From positions 1,984,001 to 2,048,000 of the forward strand of contig NZ_CP113910.1 of assembly GCF_024701375.2 (NCBI RefSeq): a stretch of DNA of 64,000 nt. Reading direction: 5' to 3'. This document shows, piece by piece, positions 49,737 through 61,131 of this stretch. The notes below the pieces were generated by a model that saw nothing but the letters and a program-made list of their open reading frames with translations, was not told the DNA's origin and ran no database searches. Position numbers and translations under genes: made by a program. The DNA comes from Streptomyces sp. KMM 9044 (lineage in GTDB: Bacteria > Actinomycetota > Actinomycetes > Streptomycetales > Streptomycetaceae). How positions within the stretch are numbered: position 1 is the first letter of the stretch; every line of letters starts with the position of its first letter.

Positions 49737-51407
49737 CTACTTGAACGAGACCTCGGCGAAGACTTCCTGCGTCAGCGGGGAGACATTCGGCGGGTTCACG
49801 TTCTTGGCGAAGGCGATGGCCGGCGGGGAGGACGAGACCGGGAGACCGGGCAGGTAGTCCATGATGGCCTCGTTGGCCTTCTCGTACGCGGCCACGCGCT
49901 CGTCGTGGTTGCCGAGGGTCGAGCCCTCGTTCACGGCGTCGAAGACCTTCTTGTTCTTGAAGCCCCACTGCTTGTCGTACCCGGAGAACCAGGTGCCGAT
50001 GAAGTTGAAGCCGTCGTTGAAGTCACCGGTCCAGCCGAGCATGTGCAGGTCGCAGGAGCCCGACTCGGTGGCGTCCAGGTAGTCCGGGGCCCACTTCATC
50101 GCCTTCGGCGTGACGGTGATGCCGGACTTCTCCAGGTCGGCCTTCATCAGCTCGAACAGGTCCTGCGGGGCAGGCATGTACGGGCGGGTGACCTCGGTCG
50201 GGTAGCAGAAGTCGACCTTCAGCTTCTCCTCACCGGCCTCCTTGAGGAGGTTCTTCGCCTCGGCGGTGTCGTACGAGTACTGCTTGACGTCCTTGGAGTA
50301 GCCCTCGACCGTGTCGGGCATGAACTGGTCGGCGACCTTGCCGCCCTCGGGCAGCTGGGTCTTGACCAGGTTCTCCCGGTCGATCGACTGCGCGATGGCC
50401 TGGCGGACTTCCTTCTTCTTGAGCGCGGGGTTGGCCTCCTGGCTCATGCCCACGTAGAAGAGGTTGAAGACGCCACGGGTCGGGACGACGTAGCCCTGGT
50501 CCTCGAGGGTCTTGACGTCCGCCGGCGCGACGAGGTCGTAGCCGTCGATGTCACCGGCCTGGAGCGCCTGGCGGCGGCCCTCTTCGGTGTCGATGGTGCG
50601 GAAGACCAGGTTCTTGACCTTCGCCTTGTCGCCCCAGTAGCCGTCGAAGCGCTCAAGGGAGACTTCCTTGTTGCCCTTGTTCCACTTCGTGATCTTGTAC
50701 GGGCCGGTACCGGCGACCGTGCCGGCCTCCTGGCTGTACTTGGGGTACGTGATGGCGTCGCCCTTGGCGGAGGCGTCCTGCTTCTTGTACTCCTCGAGGG
50801 CCTTCGGCGAGTGGATCGCCAGGGCCTGGAGGGAGAAGCCGCCGGGGAGGTTGGCGGAGGGCTCCTTGACCTCGATGACGGCGGTGTTGTCGTCCTTCGC
50901 GGTGCAGGACTTGTAGTTCGCCTCGGACGTTTCCTTGTCCTCGTTCTTCGCGAAGCCGCCCATGATGGACTGCCAGTAGTACGAGACCGCGCTGGACTGG
51001 TAGGTGCCCGTCCAGTTGAACCAGTGGTCGTAGTTGGCGCAGACGGCCTCGGCGTTGAACGCCTCGCCGTCGTGGAACTCGACGCCCTTGCGGAGGTTGA
51101 AGGTCCAGACGGTGCCCTCGTCGTTGCTCGACCACTTCTCGGCGAGGCCGCCGACGAGCTCGCTGCCGCCCGACTCGTGCTCCAGAAGCGCCTCGAAGGC
51201 CTGCCGCGTCACGCGGAAGGTTTCACCGTCGCTGGCCAGGGCAGGATCGAGGGAGCCCGGGTCACCGGCACCGGCGAAGACGAAGGTGTCCTTCTCGCCG
51301 CCGCTCTCGTTGTCACTGTCCCGTTCACTGGAGCAGCCCGTGGCGATCAGACCGACCGCCACCGCGGCCGTGATCGCCCGAGCGGCTCGGGACTTGGGTA
51401 TGCGCAT
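49737..51407 (-). CDS. Peptide ABC transporter substrate-binding lipoprotein (OppA/DppA-like)
   Basis: Lipid-anchored extracellular binding protein of 556 residues. The signal is MRIPKSRAARAITAAVAVGL followed by IATGC with the lipobox Cys at 25. The SBP_bac_5 domain covers the rest: VTRQAFEALLEHESG, WTFNLRKGVEFHDGEAFNAE, VAGTGPYKITKWNKGNKEVS and LGWTGDFNDGFNFIGTW. It delivers peptides or other ligands to the OppBCDF complex downstream. ATG 51407. First gene of a five-gene operon. Confidence 0.95.
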   Translation of the reverse strand: MRIPKSRAARAITAAVAVGLIATGCSSERDSDNESGGEKDTFVFAGAGDPGSLDPALASDGETFRVTRQAFEALLEHESGGSELVGGLAEKWSSNDEGTVWTFNLRKGVEFHDGEAFNAEAVCANYDHWFNWTGTYQSSAVSYYWQSIMGGFAKNEDKETSEANYKSCTAKDDNTAVIEVKEPSANLPGGFSLQALAIHSPKALEEYKKQDASAKGDAITYPKYSQEAGTVAGTGPYKITKWNKGNKEVSLERFDGYWGDKAKVKNLVFRTIDTEEGRRQALQAGDIDGYDLVAPADVKTLEDQGYVVPTRGVFNLFYVGMSQEANPALKKKEVRQAIAQSIDRENLVKTQLPEGGKVADQFMPDTVEGYSKDVKQYSYDTAEAKNLLKEAGEEKLKVDFCYPTEVTRPYMPAPQDLFELMKADLEKSGITVTPKAMKWAPDYLDATESGSCDLHMLGWTGDFNDGFNFIGTWFSGYDKQWGFKNKKVFDAVNEGSTLGNHDERVAAYEKANEAIMDYLPGLPVSSSPPAIAFAKNVNPPNVSPLTQEVFAEVSFK

Positions 51408-51962
51408 ATTGGGGCCACTCCGGGTCCGCTATGTGGATGCATCTTGACCGGCCGAACACTACAGACGTTCACAGCGAGTCGAGAACAGTCCGGATAGCGG
51501 TGATACCTAGCTGAGATCTGAACAGTTGACATAAGGGATGTTTCAGGCGTCCCCCTGTTGCAAATTAACCGTTCGGACACATCTGACCCTCCGTCAAGAG
51601 ACCCGAGAAAAGCGCCGGACGGCGTGAAGGACGGGTGAAACCGCAGGTGACAGGCGGTTGACTGGCCATAGCTGAGTGCACATGGCCGAAAATCTGACGT
51701 GAAATCAGCGGCCGGGAGGGCGAAACGGGCGCTCTCCGTCGACAGGTGTGCCCGTTCCGCGGACACCGTCACGTTGAGTCATCACGGGGAGTGCGGCCGG
51801 GTCCTTCCGGACCTGCCTCTCACGCATACGCCCCGGTCAGCGCTGGGACCCGTCCGGCGGATCAGGCCGGAGGTGACTGGCGGTATCTCTCCGACCAGGC
51901 CGAGCGGGGGCCGGTGCGTTCAGCCGCAAGGCGGAGGAGGGCGCCGACGCGATGAGGGCCCT
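51408..51962. other. Gene-free upstream region of the peptide transporter operon
   Basis: About 550 bp without a supportable gene. The part 51420-51700 is distinctly richer in A/T than its surroundings (for example TTGCAAATTAACC near 51560 and TTGACATAAGGG near 51522) and must carry the operon promoter. I could not fix a -10/-35 pair. The part 51750-51955 has a + strand frame of 69 codons that resembles no family and lacks a ribosome site. Confidence 0.5.
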
Positions 51963-52201
51963 CCCCGCTCATGGGAGTTCCCCGATCGAGCGAAGCCGAG
52001 AGCCTGGGGAAGTCGGCAGCCGACGACAGCGCCGCCGGGGCGCCCCCTTCTCGAAGAGCTCGAGGAGGGCGTGCCCGGCCGCCCCCGCTCATGGGAGTTC
52101 CCCGATCGAGCGAAGCCGAGAGCCTGGGGAAGTCGGCAGCCGACGACAGCGCCGCCGGGGCGCCCCCTTCTCGAAGAGCTCGAGGAGGGCGTGCCCGGCC
52201 G
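51963..52201. repeat. Perfect tandem duplication, period 120 bp
   Basis: Positions 51963-52081 and 52083-52201 are identical (119 bp). Each copy contains the dyad-like segment AGTTCCCCGATCGAG to CCTGGGGAAGT, a type of hairpin common downstream of Streptomyces genes, and lies just after the first SseB-family gene on its transcribed side. The lack of any difference between the copies points to a recent duplication. It is non-coding. Confidence 0.92.
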
Positions 52202-52238
52202 TCCCCCGGCCTCCGAGGCGCGGTCCGCCGGACAGGAC

Positions 52239-53024
52239 CTACCGCGCGGGCAGGTAGCCGGACCCCGCGGCGGGAGGCGCGGCGGCGGCGGCGTGCGCCT
52301 CGCGGTCGTAGAACGGGCGCGCGTGGGCACGCAGCCACATCGCGACCGGGTCGTGCTCGTCGGACATCGCGACGGTCGACACCGGAAGCCCGTCCGGGAC
52401 CGCGTCGAGGGACTGCCGCATCATCGCGCGCACCGCGTCCACGGCCGACGGCGACGTGTCGTACACGTCCAGGCCGACGGCGAGGTACGGGTCACCGAGC
52501 GACGGCTGCACCCAGGCACGGCGCAGCGAGCGGACGGCGGGAGTGCGGTGCGCGTTCTGCGCGAGCAGGGCGTAGAACTGCGGGATCTCGATGGCGGGTT
52601 CGGACAGCCTCAGGGGTCCGGCGGGCTGGCGGTCCAGCCCGGTGGCGAGCCTGCGCAGATCGAGCCAGGGGATGCCGAGGCCGCCGCCGGGGGCGTGCGG
52701 ATTGAGCCAGAGTCCGTAGCGGTCGGGGTAGAGGGCGCGGGCGGCCTCGACGCCGTCGACGACCTCGTAGGACCGGTTCCAGCCACTGGCGGACAGCTCC
52801 TGGGCGGAGGTCACGCAGGGCGCGTAGCCGAAGCCGTCGACCTCCATGTTCCCGTACTGGGCGTCCGGGGAGCCGGCCTGGCCGTGCCACAGCAGCATCC
52901 AGACGTGGCCGGAGGAGGGTGTCGCGAGCGCGCGCAGCAACGCCTCATAGGCGTCGTAACGCCCGGGTGTCACCTGGCGCAGCATGTGCTCGACCTGCCC
53001 GGCCGCCGCGGTGCCAGCGCTCAC
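52239..53024 (-). CDS. SseB family protein
   Basis: Protein of 261 residues, SseB-like, predicted cytosolic. The GTG start gives MSAGTAAAGQVEHMLRQVTP. WMLLWHGQAGSPDAQYGNME, YGLWLNPHAPGGGLGIPWLD and WVQPSLGDPYLAVGLDVYDT represent N- and C-terminal SseB halves. In E. coli raised SseB causes sensitivity to serine, but its mechanism is unknown. It is adjacent to a second family member and two genes away from the glycine/serine catabolic cluster, which may or may not be meaningful. Confidence 0.85.
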   Translation of the reverse strand: MSAGTAAAGQVEHMLRQVTPGRYDAYEALLRALATPSSGHVWMLLWHGQAGSPDAQYGNMEVDGFGYAPCVTSAQELSASGWNRSYEVVDGVEAARALYPDRYGLWLNPHAPGGGLGIPWLDLRRLATGLDRQPAGPLRLSEPAIEIPQFYALLAQNAHRTPAVRSLRRAWVQPSLGDPYLAVGLDVYDTSPSAVDAVRAMMRQSLDAVPDGLPVSTVAMSDEHDPVAMWLRAHARPFYDREAHAAAAAPPAAGSGYLPAR

Positions 53025-53151
53025 TTTGTATCGCCCCTCCGTACCACCCGTACAACACCCTCGCCCGAGCCCGATGAACCTAGCTTAAGCGCCTCCCGGC
53101 GCCGGGGAGCTCCGCCGGTGCGTGACCGGCCTCCGGCAGCACCGAGCCCCC

Positions 53152-53958
53152 TCAGCGCTGCCACTGGTAGAAGGGGCGGACGCGGTCGCGCATCCACTGG
53201 CCGACCGGGTCCTGGGCCACGTCCAGGAGGACGAGGTTGACGGGCCACCTCACCGGCTCACGGCCCAGCGCGCGGCCCAGCGCGTCCATCGGCGCGGCCC
53301 GCAGGTCGCCCTCCGTCCGGGACAGTTCGGCGGGGGCCAGCTCGACGCCGACGAACAGCACCGGTTCGGCCGTCTCGATCTCGGCGAGGCAGCGGCGGGC
53401 GGTGGTGACGACGCCGAGGGCCTCGAACTCCGCGGCGGCGGCGGCGAGGAAGTCCACCGGGTCGTCCTGCCAGTCGGGGGCGAACAGCTTGACCCGGCCG
53501 CCGCTCGCGGGTCCGTCCAGCGGGCCGCGTCCGGCGCGGCACAGGGCGGCGACGGCGGGGGGCGGCAGCGGGATGCCGACCACTCCCCCGGGGTTCACGG
53601 CGATCCCGGCCTGCGGCGGCAGACCGCGCGCGAACTCCACCGCGGGCGCGACGGTGAACGACATGTGGGTGCCGACGACCTGACGGAACTGTTCCTCGGA
53701 GCTGAAGACCGGTACGTACGCCTGGCCGTCGATCTCCGTCATGGGCAGGTCCAGCGGGCCGCTGTCCGGTCCGCCGCCGTTGGGCAGTGGTATCCACAGG
53801 TGACTGCGGCCCAGCACCTCGATGATCCGGCCGTCGGCCGAGGGGACGCCGAGGGACGCGGAGAGCGCCTCCTCCAGTTCGTTGCCGGGCCATCCGCCGT
53901 GCGGGTGGGGGTGAGTCTGTGCCGGGAAGTCCGCGGAGAAGCCCGCCGGGAAGTCCAT
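53152..53958 (-). CDS. SseB family protein (second copy)
   Basis: Protein of 268 residues from MDFPAGFSADFPAQTHPHPH. SseB halves are recognisable: LWIPLPNGGGPDSG, MTEIDGQAYVPVFSSEEQF and FTVAPAVEFARGLPPQAGIA with VNPGG in the first, and VLFVGVELAPAELSRTEGDL in the second. The two neighbours share the ending pattern WM-R-RPFY (here GQWMRDRVRPFYQWQR; first copy AMWLRAHARPFYDRE). That supports an old tandem duplication with strong divergence. They are separated by 127 bp and read in the same direction. Confidence 0.87.
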   Translation of the reverse strand: MDFPAGFSADFPAQTHPHPHGGWPGNELEEALSASLGVPSADGRIIEVLGRSHLWIPLPNGGGPDSGPLDLPMTEIDGQAYVPVFSSEEQFRQVVGTHMSFTVAPAVEFARGLPPQAGIAVNPGGVVGIPLPPPAVAALCRAGRGPLDGPASGGRVKLFAPDWQDDPVDFLAAAAAEFEALGVVTTARRCLAEIETAEPVLFVGVELAPAELSRTEGDLRAAPMDALGRALGREPVRWPVNLVLLDVAQDPVGQWMRDRVRPFYQWQR

Positions 53959-54066
53959 CTGCCTACCGCCTGCCTGGAACCACTGCTGTGGCTGAAAAGG
54001 CTAACCGCTGCCGTACCCCGGCGTGCGGCCCGTCCACGGGCCGGCCGTGGAGCCGCCGGCCCGTGA

Positions 54067-54735
54067 TCAGTCCGTGAACTCGATGCGGTGCAGCGCGTCC
54101 GCCGCGTCGCGGTCGGCCAGGACCGCCGAGCCGCAGCCCGCGGGCAGGTCGCCGCGCGTCACGGACGTCAGCAGCCGGTCGATGGCGGTGCGGTGGCGCC
54201 GGAAGGCGTACCGGGAGACCCCGCGGCCGCGCTCGCGCTGGCCGTCCAGGGCCTGCTTCGGGGGGACGTCGAGCAGCAGCAGGTGCAGGACCGCGCCCCG
54301 GCGGCGGGCCTCGCGGGCCAGCCAGCGGCGCACCCAGGCCTGCGTGCCGCAGTCGTGGACGACGACGCCCTCACCGGTGCGCAGGGCGCGCCGCAGTCCG
54401 GCGTAGTGGGCGAGGCGGACCAGGGGCCGGTACACCGCGTACGGCAGGAGGCGCGGCATGCCGCGGTCCCAGCGGTCCCGGGTGTCCTGCGAGTCGATGC
54501 GGGTGCCGCGCGCCGCGCGCCGCATGAGGGTGGACTTGCCGCTGCCGGGCAGTCCGGTGACCACGACGAGGTCGCGGGGGCCGAAGAGCAGGGCGTGCGG
54601 GCTGCGGCCGGCACGCTCGCGCAGGTCGCGGACGACCGGCGCGGGCAGGATGACGCGGGTCCCCCGCACCGAGGGGGCCTGCTGCTCGGGCAGCGCGACG
54701 CCCGTGGTGGTGGCGTACGCCGTGGCCTTGTTCAC
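54067..54735 (-). CDS. P-loop ATPase / kinase-like protein
   Basis: Cytosolic AAA_33-type protein of 222 residues. GTG 54735 follows GGGGAGGAC. Walker A is VVVTGLPGSGKSTLMRRAA near residue 60. DSQDTRDRWDRGMPRLLPYA and VVVHDCGTQAWVRRWLAREA follow, then LHLLLLDVPPKQALDGQRER and an Arg-rich region. This pattern fits small nucleotide or polynucleotide kinases acting on an unknown substrate. It is divergent from the gcv riboswitch transcript. Confidence 0.85.
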   Translation of the reverse strand: MNKATAYATTTGVALPEQQAPSVRGTRVILPAPVVRDLRERAGRSPHALLFGPRDLVVVTGLPGSGKSTLMRRAARGTRIDSQDTRDRWDRGMPRLLPYAVYRPLVRLAHYAGLRRALRTGEGVVVHDCGTQAWVRRWLAREARRRGAVLHLLLLDVPPKQALDGQRERGRGVSRYAFRRHRTAIDRLLTSVTRGDLPAGCGSAVLADRDAADALHRIEFTD

Positions 54736-54978
54736 CGTAAGTCCTCCCCTGGGGGCGGTCCGGCCCTGTGACCAGGTACCGGACCGTCTCCCCGCCGAGT
54801 GTAAAGAGACGGTAACGCCGCGGTCTTCAGGATTCCTTCCCTTTCCCGGTACAGGCCTGTCACAGCCGTCCGTGAACACCCGAACACCCTGCGCTTCCTC
54901 CCAGAAGGGTCCCCCTGCCGCGGCCCGGCGATGCGTGCAATGATGTGCGCGCCAACTGCATACCGGCCGTTCGAATCC

Positions 54979-55192
54979 GCGCGGGAGAGTCCCCGGCACC
55001 GTTGCCGCCGGGGCGCCGAAGGAGCAAGTCCCTCCCTTGAATCTCTCAGGCACCGTTACCGCGTGGGCGAGGCACATCTGAAAAGCGGGCCGCCGCACGT
55101 GTTTCCGGCGGCCCCACCCAAGGTGCAAACCGTGGTCGTCCCCTGCGCGGGCGGTCATGGCGAACCTCTCAGGTCCCGATGACAGATGGGGA
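54979..55192 (+). ncRNA. Tandem glycine riboswitch upstream of gcvT
   Basis: Two glycine aptamers in series in the gcvT leader. Aptamer I (54979 to about 55052) has GCGGGAGAGTCC, GGGCGCCGAAGGAGCAAG and GAATCTCTCAGGCACC, which are the conserved core. Aptamer II (about 55053-55192) has GGGCGAGGCACATCTGAAAA, CACCCAAGGTGCAAACC and GAACCTCTCAGGTCCCGATG, ending ACAGATGGGG. Such switches turn on the glycine cleavage genes when glycine is high. The second core uses CCAAGGTGCAAA where GCCGAAGGGGCAA is usual, and its P3 arm is long. Confidence 0.93.
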
Positions 55193-55230
55193 GGAACGAC
55201 CTCGCCCGTCCTGCCCTGGGAGACCGACCG

Positions 55231-56394
55231 ATGAGCAGTACCGCACCCCGCCGGACCGCACTGGACGCCCTGCACCGTTCGCTCGGCGCCACGATGACCG
55301 ATTTCGCCGGCTGGGACATGCCCCTGCGCTACGGCTCCGAACGCGACGAGCACAACGCCGTGCGCACGAGAGCCGGCCTCTTCGACCTCTCCCACATGGG
55401 CGAGATCACCGTCACCGGCCCGCAGGCGACGCAGCTCCTCGACCACGCGCTGGTCGGCAACATCGGGACCGTCAAGCCCGGCCGCGCCCGCTACACCATG
55501 ATCTGCCGCGAGGACGGCGGCATCCTGGACGACCTGATCGTCTACCGGCTCGAGGACACCGGGGCCGGGTCCCCTCACGCCGGGACCCCTCACGCCGGGA
55601 CCCCTCACTACATGGTGGTCGCGAACGCCTCCAACGCCCAGGTGGTGCTGGACGCGCTGGTGGAGCGGTCGGCCGGCTTCGACGCCGAGGTCCGTGACGA
55701 CCGCGACGCGTACGCGCTGCTCGCGGTGCAGGGCCCCGAGTCCCCCGGCATCCTGCGGTCCCTGACCGACGCCGACCTCGACAACCTGAAGTACTACGCC
55801 GGGCTGCCCGGCACGGTCGCGGGCGTCCCCGCGCTGATCGCCCGTACCGGCTACACCGGCGAGGACGGCTTCGAGCTGTTCGTGAAGCCGGAGCACGCGG
55901 TCGGGCTGTGGCAGGCGTTGACCGGGGCCGGCGAGGGCGCCGGGCTGGTCCCGTGCGGGCTGTCCTGCCGGGACACGCTGCGCCTGGAAGCCGGCATGCC
56001 GCTGTACGGCAACGAGCTGAGCACCTCCCTGACGCCGTTCGACGCCGGGTTCGGGCGGGTGGTGAAGTTCGAGAAGGAGGGCGACTTCGTGGGCCGCGCC
56101 GCCCTGACCGAGGCCGCCGCCCGCGCCGGGGCGACCCCGCCCCGCGCCCTGGTCGGCCTGGTCGCCGAGGGCCGCCGGGTGCCGCGCGCCGGGTACGCGG
56201 TGGTCGCCGGCGGCGAGGTGATCGGCGAGGTCACCTCCGGTGCGCCCTCCCCGACGCTGGGCCGGCCGATCGCGATGGCGTACGTCGACGTGGCGTACGC
56301 GGCGCCGGGCACGGAGGGTGTCGGCGTGGACGTCCGCGGCAGCCACGAGCCGTACGAGGTCGTGGCACTGCCGTTCTACAAGCGGCAGAAGTGA
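55231..56394 (+). CDS. gcvT: Glycine cleavage system T protein (aminomethyltransferase)
   Basis: GcvT, 387 residues, transfers the methylene group from lipoyl-bound aminomethyl of GcvH to tetrahydrofolate and frees ammonia. ATG 55231 follows GGGAGA. Motifs are TMTDFAGWDMPLRYGSERDE, FDLSHMGEITVTGPQA, YTMICREDGGILDDLIVYRL and CRDTLRLEAGMPLYGNEL near the end. An insertion, GSPHAGTPHAGTPHY, made of a 15-bp tandem repeat, falls in a surface loop after residue 110. First gene after the riboswitch; gcvH follows after 141 bp. Confidence 0.97.
   Translation: MSSTAPRRTALDALHRSLGATMTDFAGWDMPLRYGSERDEHNAVRTRAGLFDLSHMGEITVTGPQATQLLDHALVGNIGTVKPGRARYTMICREDGGILDDLIVYRLEDTGAGSPHAGTPHAGTPHYMVVANASNAQVVLDALVERSAGFDAEVRDDRDAYALLAVQGPESPGILRSLTDADLDNLKYYAGLPGTVAGVPALIARTGYTGEDGFELFVKPEHAVGLWQALTGAGEGAGLVPCGLSCRDTLRLEAGMPLYGNELSTSLTPFDAGFGRVVKFEKEGDFVGRAALTEAAARAGATPPRALVGLVAEGRRVPRAGYAVVAGGEVIGEVTSGAPSPTLGRPIAMAYVDVAYAAPGTEGVGVDVRGSHEPYEVVALPFYKRQK
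55570..55610. repeat. 15-bp tandem repeat within gcvT
   Basis: Two full copies and one partial copy of CCTCACGCCGGGACC, coding Pro-His-Ala-Gly-Thr repeats. In frame and confined to a loop. Confidence 0.85.
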
Positions 56395-56535
56395 CACCGC
56401 CGTAGACGGCCCCGGCACGGCCTTCCGGGCTTTCGCACGTCGGGGCACGGCGGTGCGCGGTGCCGTACGGCGGCGCAGGCCGACGTAGTTTCCGACTCAT
56501 CAAGCACATCCCCCGCTTACAGGAGAACCCAGACC

Positions 56536-56913
56536 ATGAGCAACCCCCAGCAGCTGCGTTACAGCAAGGAGCACGAGTGGCTGTCGGCCGCCGAGGACGG
56601 CGTGTCGACGGTCGGCATCACCGAGCACGCGGCCAACGCGCTCGGCGACGTCGTGTTCGTCCAGCTTCCCGAGGTGGGTGACACCGTGACCGCGGGCGAG
56701 ACCTGCGGCGAACTGGAGTCGACCAAGTCGGTCAGCGACCTGTACTGCCCGGTCACCGGTGAGGTCACCGAGATCAACGAGGACGTGGTGAACGACCCGT
56801 CGCTGGTGAACTCGGCCCCCTTCGAGGGCGGCTGGCTGTTCCGGGTGCGGACCGGCGAGGAGCCGGCCGACCTGCTCTCCGCCGCCGAGTACGACGCCTT
56901 CATCCAGGGCTGA
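56536..56913 (+). CDS. gcvH: Glycine cleavage system H protein
   Basis: GcvH, 125 residues, lipoyl carrier of the glycine cleavage complex. The lipoylated Lys is in [20 protein letters not shown] near residue 63. [20 protein letters not shown] and the tail [20 protein letters not shown] are typical. ATG 56536 follows AGGAGAACC. It lies between gcvT and glyA in one probable operon. Confidence 0.97.
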   Translation: MSNPQQLRYSKEHEWLSAAEDGVSTVGITEHAANALGDVVFVQLPEVGDTVTAGETCGELESTKSVSDLYCPVTGEVTEINEDVVNDPSLVNSAPFEGGWLFRVRTGEEPADLLSAAEYDAFIQG

Positions 56914-56928
56914 GGAGGCCGTAGCCGC

Positions 56929-58188
<1,260 letters not shown>

Positions 58189-58370
58189 TTCCGTACGCTT
58201 TCGTTCGTACGGACGTCCGGGGCATCGCACACACTGGGTCGGTGGGCGCGGTGCCCCGCACCATGCACCGCGCACGTGACATCCCCCTCCGGTCCCCCCC
58301 TTCGATCCCCCTCCGGTCCACCCCCTGCCCGGCGGACAGCGCCGTCCGCCGAACCCCTAGGAGTCCTCCC

Positions 58371-59738
<1,368 letters not shown>

Positions 59739-59749
59739 GGACGGGACGC

Positions 59750-59791
59750 CGCGGACGGCGTATGTTGTCCCGCGGACGGCGTATGTTGTCC
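59750..59791 (+). promoter_or_regulatory. Tandem 21-bp direct repeat before the cold-shock gene
   Basis: CGCGGACGGCGTATGTTGTCC occurs twice without a gap (59750-59770 and 59771-59791), 60-100 bp before the start of the cold-shock-domain gene. Each copy contains TATGTT, which could serve as a -10 element, so this may be a duplicated promoter or a double protein-binding site. Confidence 0.5.
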
Positions 59792-59849
59792 TCGCTGGTC
59801 GGGTTCTGGTCCGGGCGTGGGGTCCGGTGTTCCGTTGGGGTTGGTACAC

Positions 59850-60257
59850 ATGGTTGCTGGTCGTGTGGTGCGGTTCGACGCCGTACGGGGTTACGGGTTC
59901 ATCGCTCCGGAGCACGGCGGGGAGGACGTCTTCCTCCACGTCAACGACGTGCGGATCCCGGAGCATCAGCTGCGTCCCGGGGTCACCGTGGAGTTCGAGA
60001 TCGAGGAGGGCGACCGGGGGCTGAAGGCCTCGGGCGTGCGGCTGGCCCAGGGGGCAGGCCCGGTGTCCTCCGCCGGGGTGGGGCGGCATCCGGACGGCGA
60101 CGACTCGCTGTGCGACGTGCTCACCGTCGAGGAGTACCTTCAGGAGGTCACGGAGGTCCTGCTGTCCGCCGTGCCCACGCTGACCGGCGAGCAGATCCTC
60201 CAGGCGCGTCGCGGGCTGCTGCAGTTCGGCAAGACCCACGGCTGGTGCGACGGGTGA
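59850..60257 (+). CDS. Cold-shock-domain protein with C-terminal extension
   Basis: Protein of 135 residues. Residues 1-65 are a cold-shock domain ([20 protein letters not shown] with RNP1-like GYGFI, then DVFLHVND as RNP2), which binds single-stranded nucleic acid. About 60 extra residues follow, with [20 protein letters not shown] and [17 protein letters not shown], an actinobacterial extension of unknown role. ATG 59850 is chosen because the domain begins there. Regulation by the upstream 21-bp repeats is possible. Confidence 0.92.
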   Translation: MVAGRVVRFDAVRGYGFIAPEHGGEDVFLHVNDVRIPEHQLRPGVTVEFEIEEGDRGLKASGVRLAQGAGPVSSAGVGRHPDGDDSLCDVLTVEEYLQEVTEVLLSAVPTLTGEQILQARRGLLQFGKTHGWCDG

Positions 60258-60446
60258 GACGGGCACGGTGAGCCCGGCCCCGGTGCGGTCGGGCGGGTTC
60301 CTGGTTCCTGTGGACCGTCGTGTAGGACGCAGCGCAGGTCGCCCGACGGACGCGGGACGGGAGTTCGCCGATACCCTGCCTGCCGGGCGTCGGGCTCGGC
60401 CCGCACCGGGGCCGGACTGGGCTGTGGCCCCTCCGGCCCTGTCCGG
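60258..60446. other. Convergent intergenic region with a long inverted repeat
   Basis: CCGGCCCCGGTGCGG (60274-60288) and CCGCACCGGGGCCGG (60401-60415) are perfect 15-bp inverted copies 112 bp apart. They lie between the ends of the cold-shock gene and the secretion-associated gene. No gene is seen. Confidence 0.6.
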
Positions 60447-61049
60447 TCAGTGGGCGCCGTCCGTCCGTGTCCTGCTCGCGATCGTCTCCGCGAGCGGATC
60501 GGTCTCCAGTACGGTGCCCGCGGGGCTGGGCGGGTTGACGTACAGCGCGTGGCCGGATGGCAAGCGGTCCAGGAGGTCCGGCACGGCGACGAGTGCGGAG
60601 GCGAGGCCGCCCACGGTGTCGAGGTGGGGCGGGGCGGTGAAGACCGGGACCACGAGCCGGCCGTCCTCCACGGCGGCGGTCACCGGTGTTCCGTCCGGCA
60701 GGGTCAGCACCGCCACCTCGGCGGTGGCCAGGGCGCGCAGTACGTCCTCGGCCGGTCCGTAACCGGTGACGGCAAGCCGGAGGGCCTGGTCGACGCCGTC
60801 GGTGGCCTCGGGCCAGCCGAGCGATTCCGGGGAGGGGCGGTGTGCCTCGTTGTCCTCCCACTCCTCGATCTCGCCGGTCGTTCCGGTGCGCCAACGGCCG
60901 ACCACAGCCCAGTCGGGCGGCACGCCCTCGCCGTGCCAGCCGGGGTCGACCATGCTGATCCAGTGCTCCGGCGCAAGCCGTGCGGCCTCGACGATGTCCT
61001 CGGGGGGTGTGGGCATCGACGCCCCGCTGCGCTCACTCACCTCGTTCAC
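60447..61049 (-). CDS. Type VII secretion system-associated-like protein
   Basis: Protein of 200 residues. GTG 61049 is used; ATG 61016 (MPTPPEDIVEAARLAPEHWI) is an alternative. The N-terminal third has SMVDPGWHGEGVPPDWAVVG with RWRTGTTGEIEEW, and the C-terminal half is an SseB_N-like domain (VPVFTAPPHLDTVGGLASAL and LPSGHALYVNPPSPAGTVLE). The combination matches Streptomyces proteins annotated as type VII secretion-associated. No ESX core gene is in the window. It follows the giant gene with an 82-bp gap on the same strand. Confidence 0.75.
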   Translation of the reverse strand: MNEVSERSGASMPTPPEDIVEAARLAPEHWISMVDPGWHGEGVPPDWAVVGRWRTGTTGEIEEWEDNEAHRPSPESLGWPEATDGVDQALRLAVTGYGPAEDVLRALATAEVAVLTLPDGTPVTAAVEDGRLVVPVFTAPPHLDTVGGLASALVAVPDLLDRLPSGHALYVNPPSPAGTVLETDPLAETIASRTRTDGAH

Positions 61050-61131
61050 CCGCAGGCACTCTCCCGACCCACAGCGCTGCCATCCGTCGCTCCACTCGTC
61101 GCTCCACTCGTCGCTCGTCCGTCTGCTTCAC

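Noticed and set aside
51699..53240. 513-codon + strand frame through the 120-bp duplication and the SseB gene
   Set aside because: No ribosome site, low-complexity Arg/Gly translation, and antisense to a real gene.
54067..56448. 793-codon minus-strand frame over gcvT and the riboswitch
   Set aside because: Only the last 222 codons (P-loop protein) are real; the rest is antisense to gcvT and its leader.
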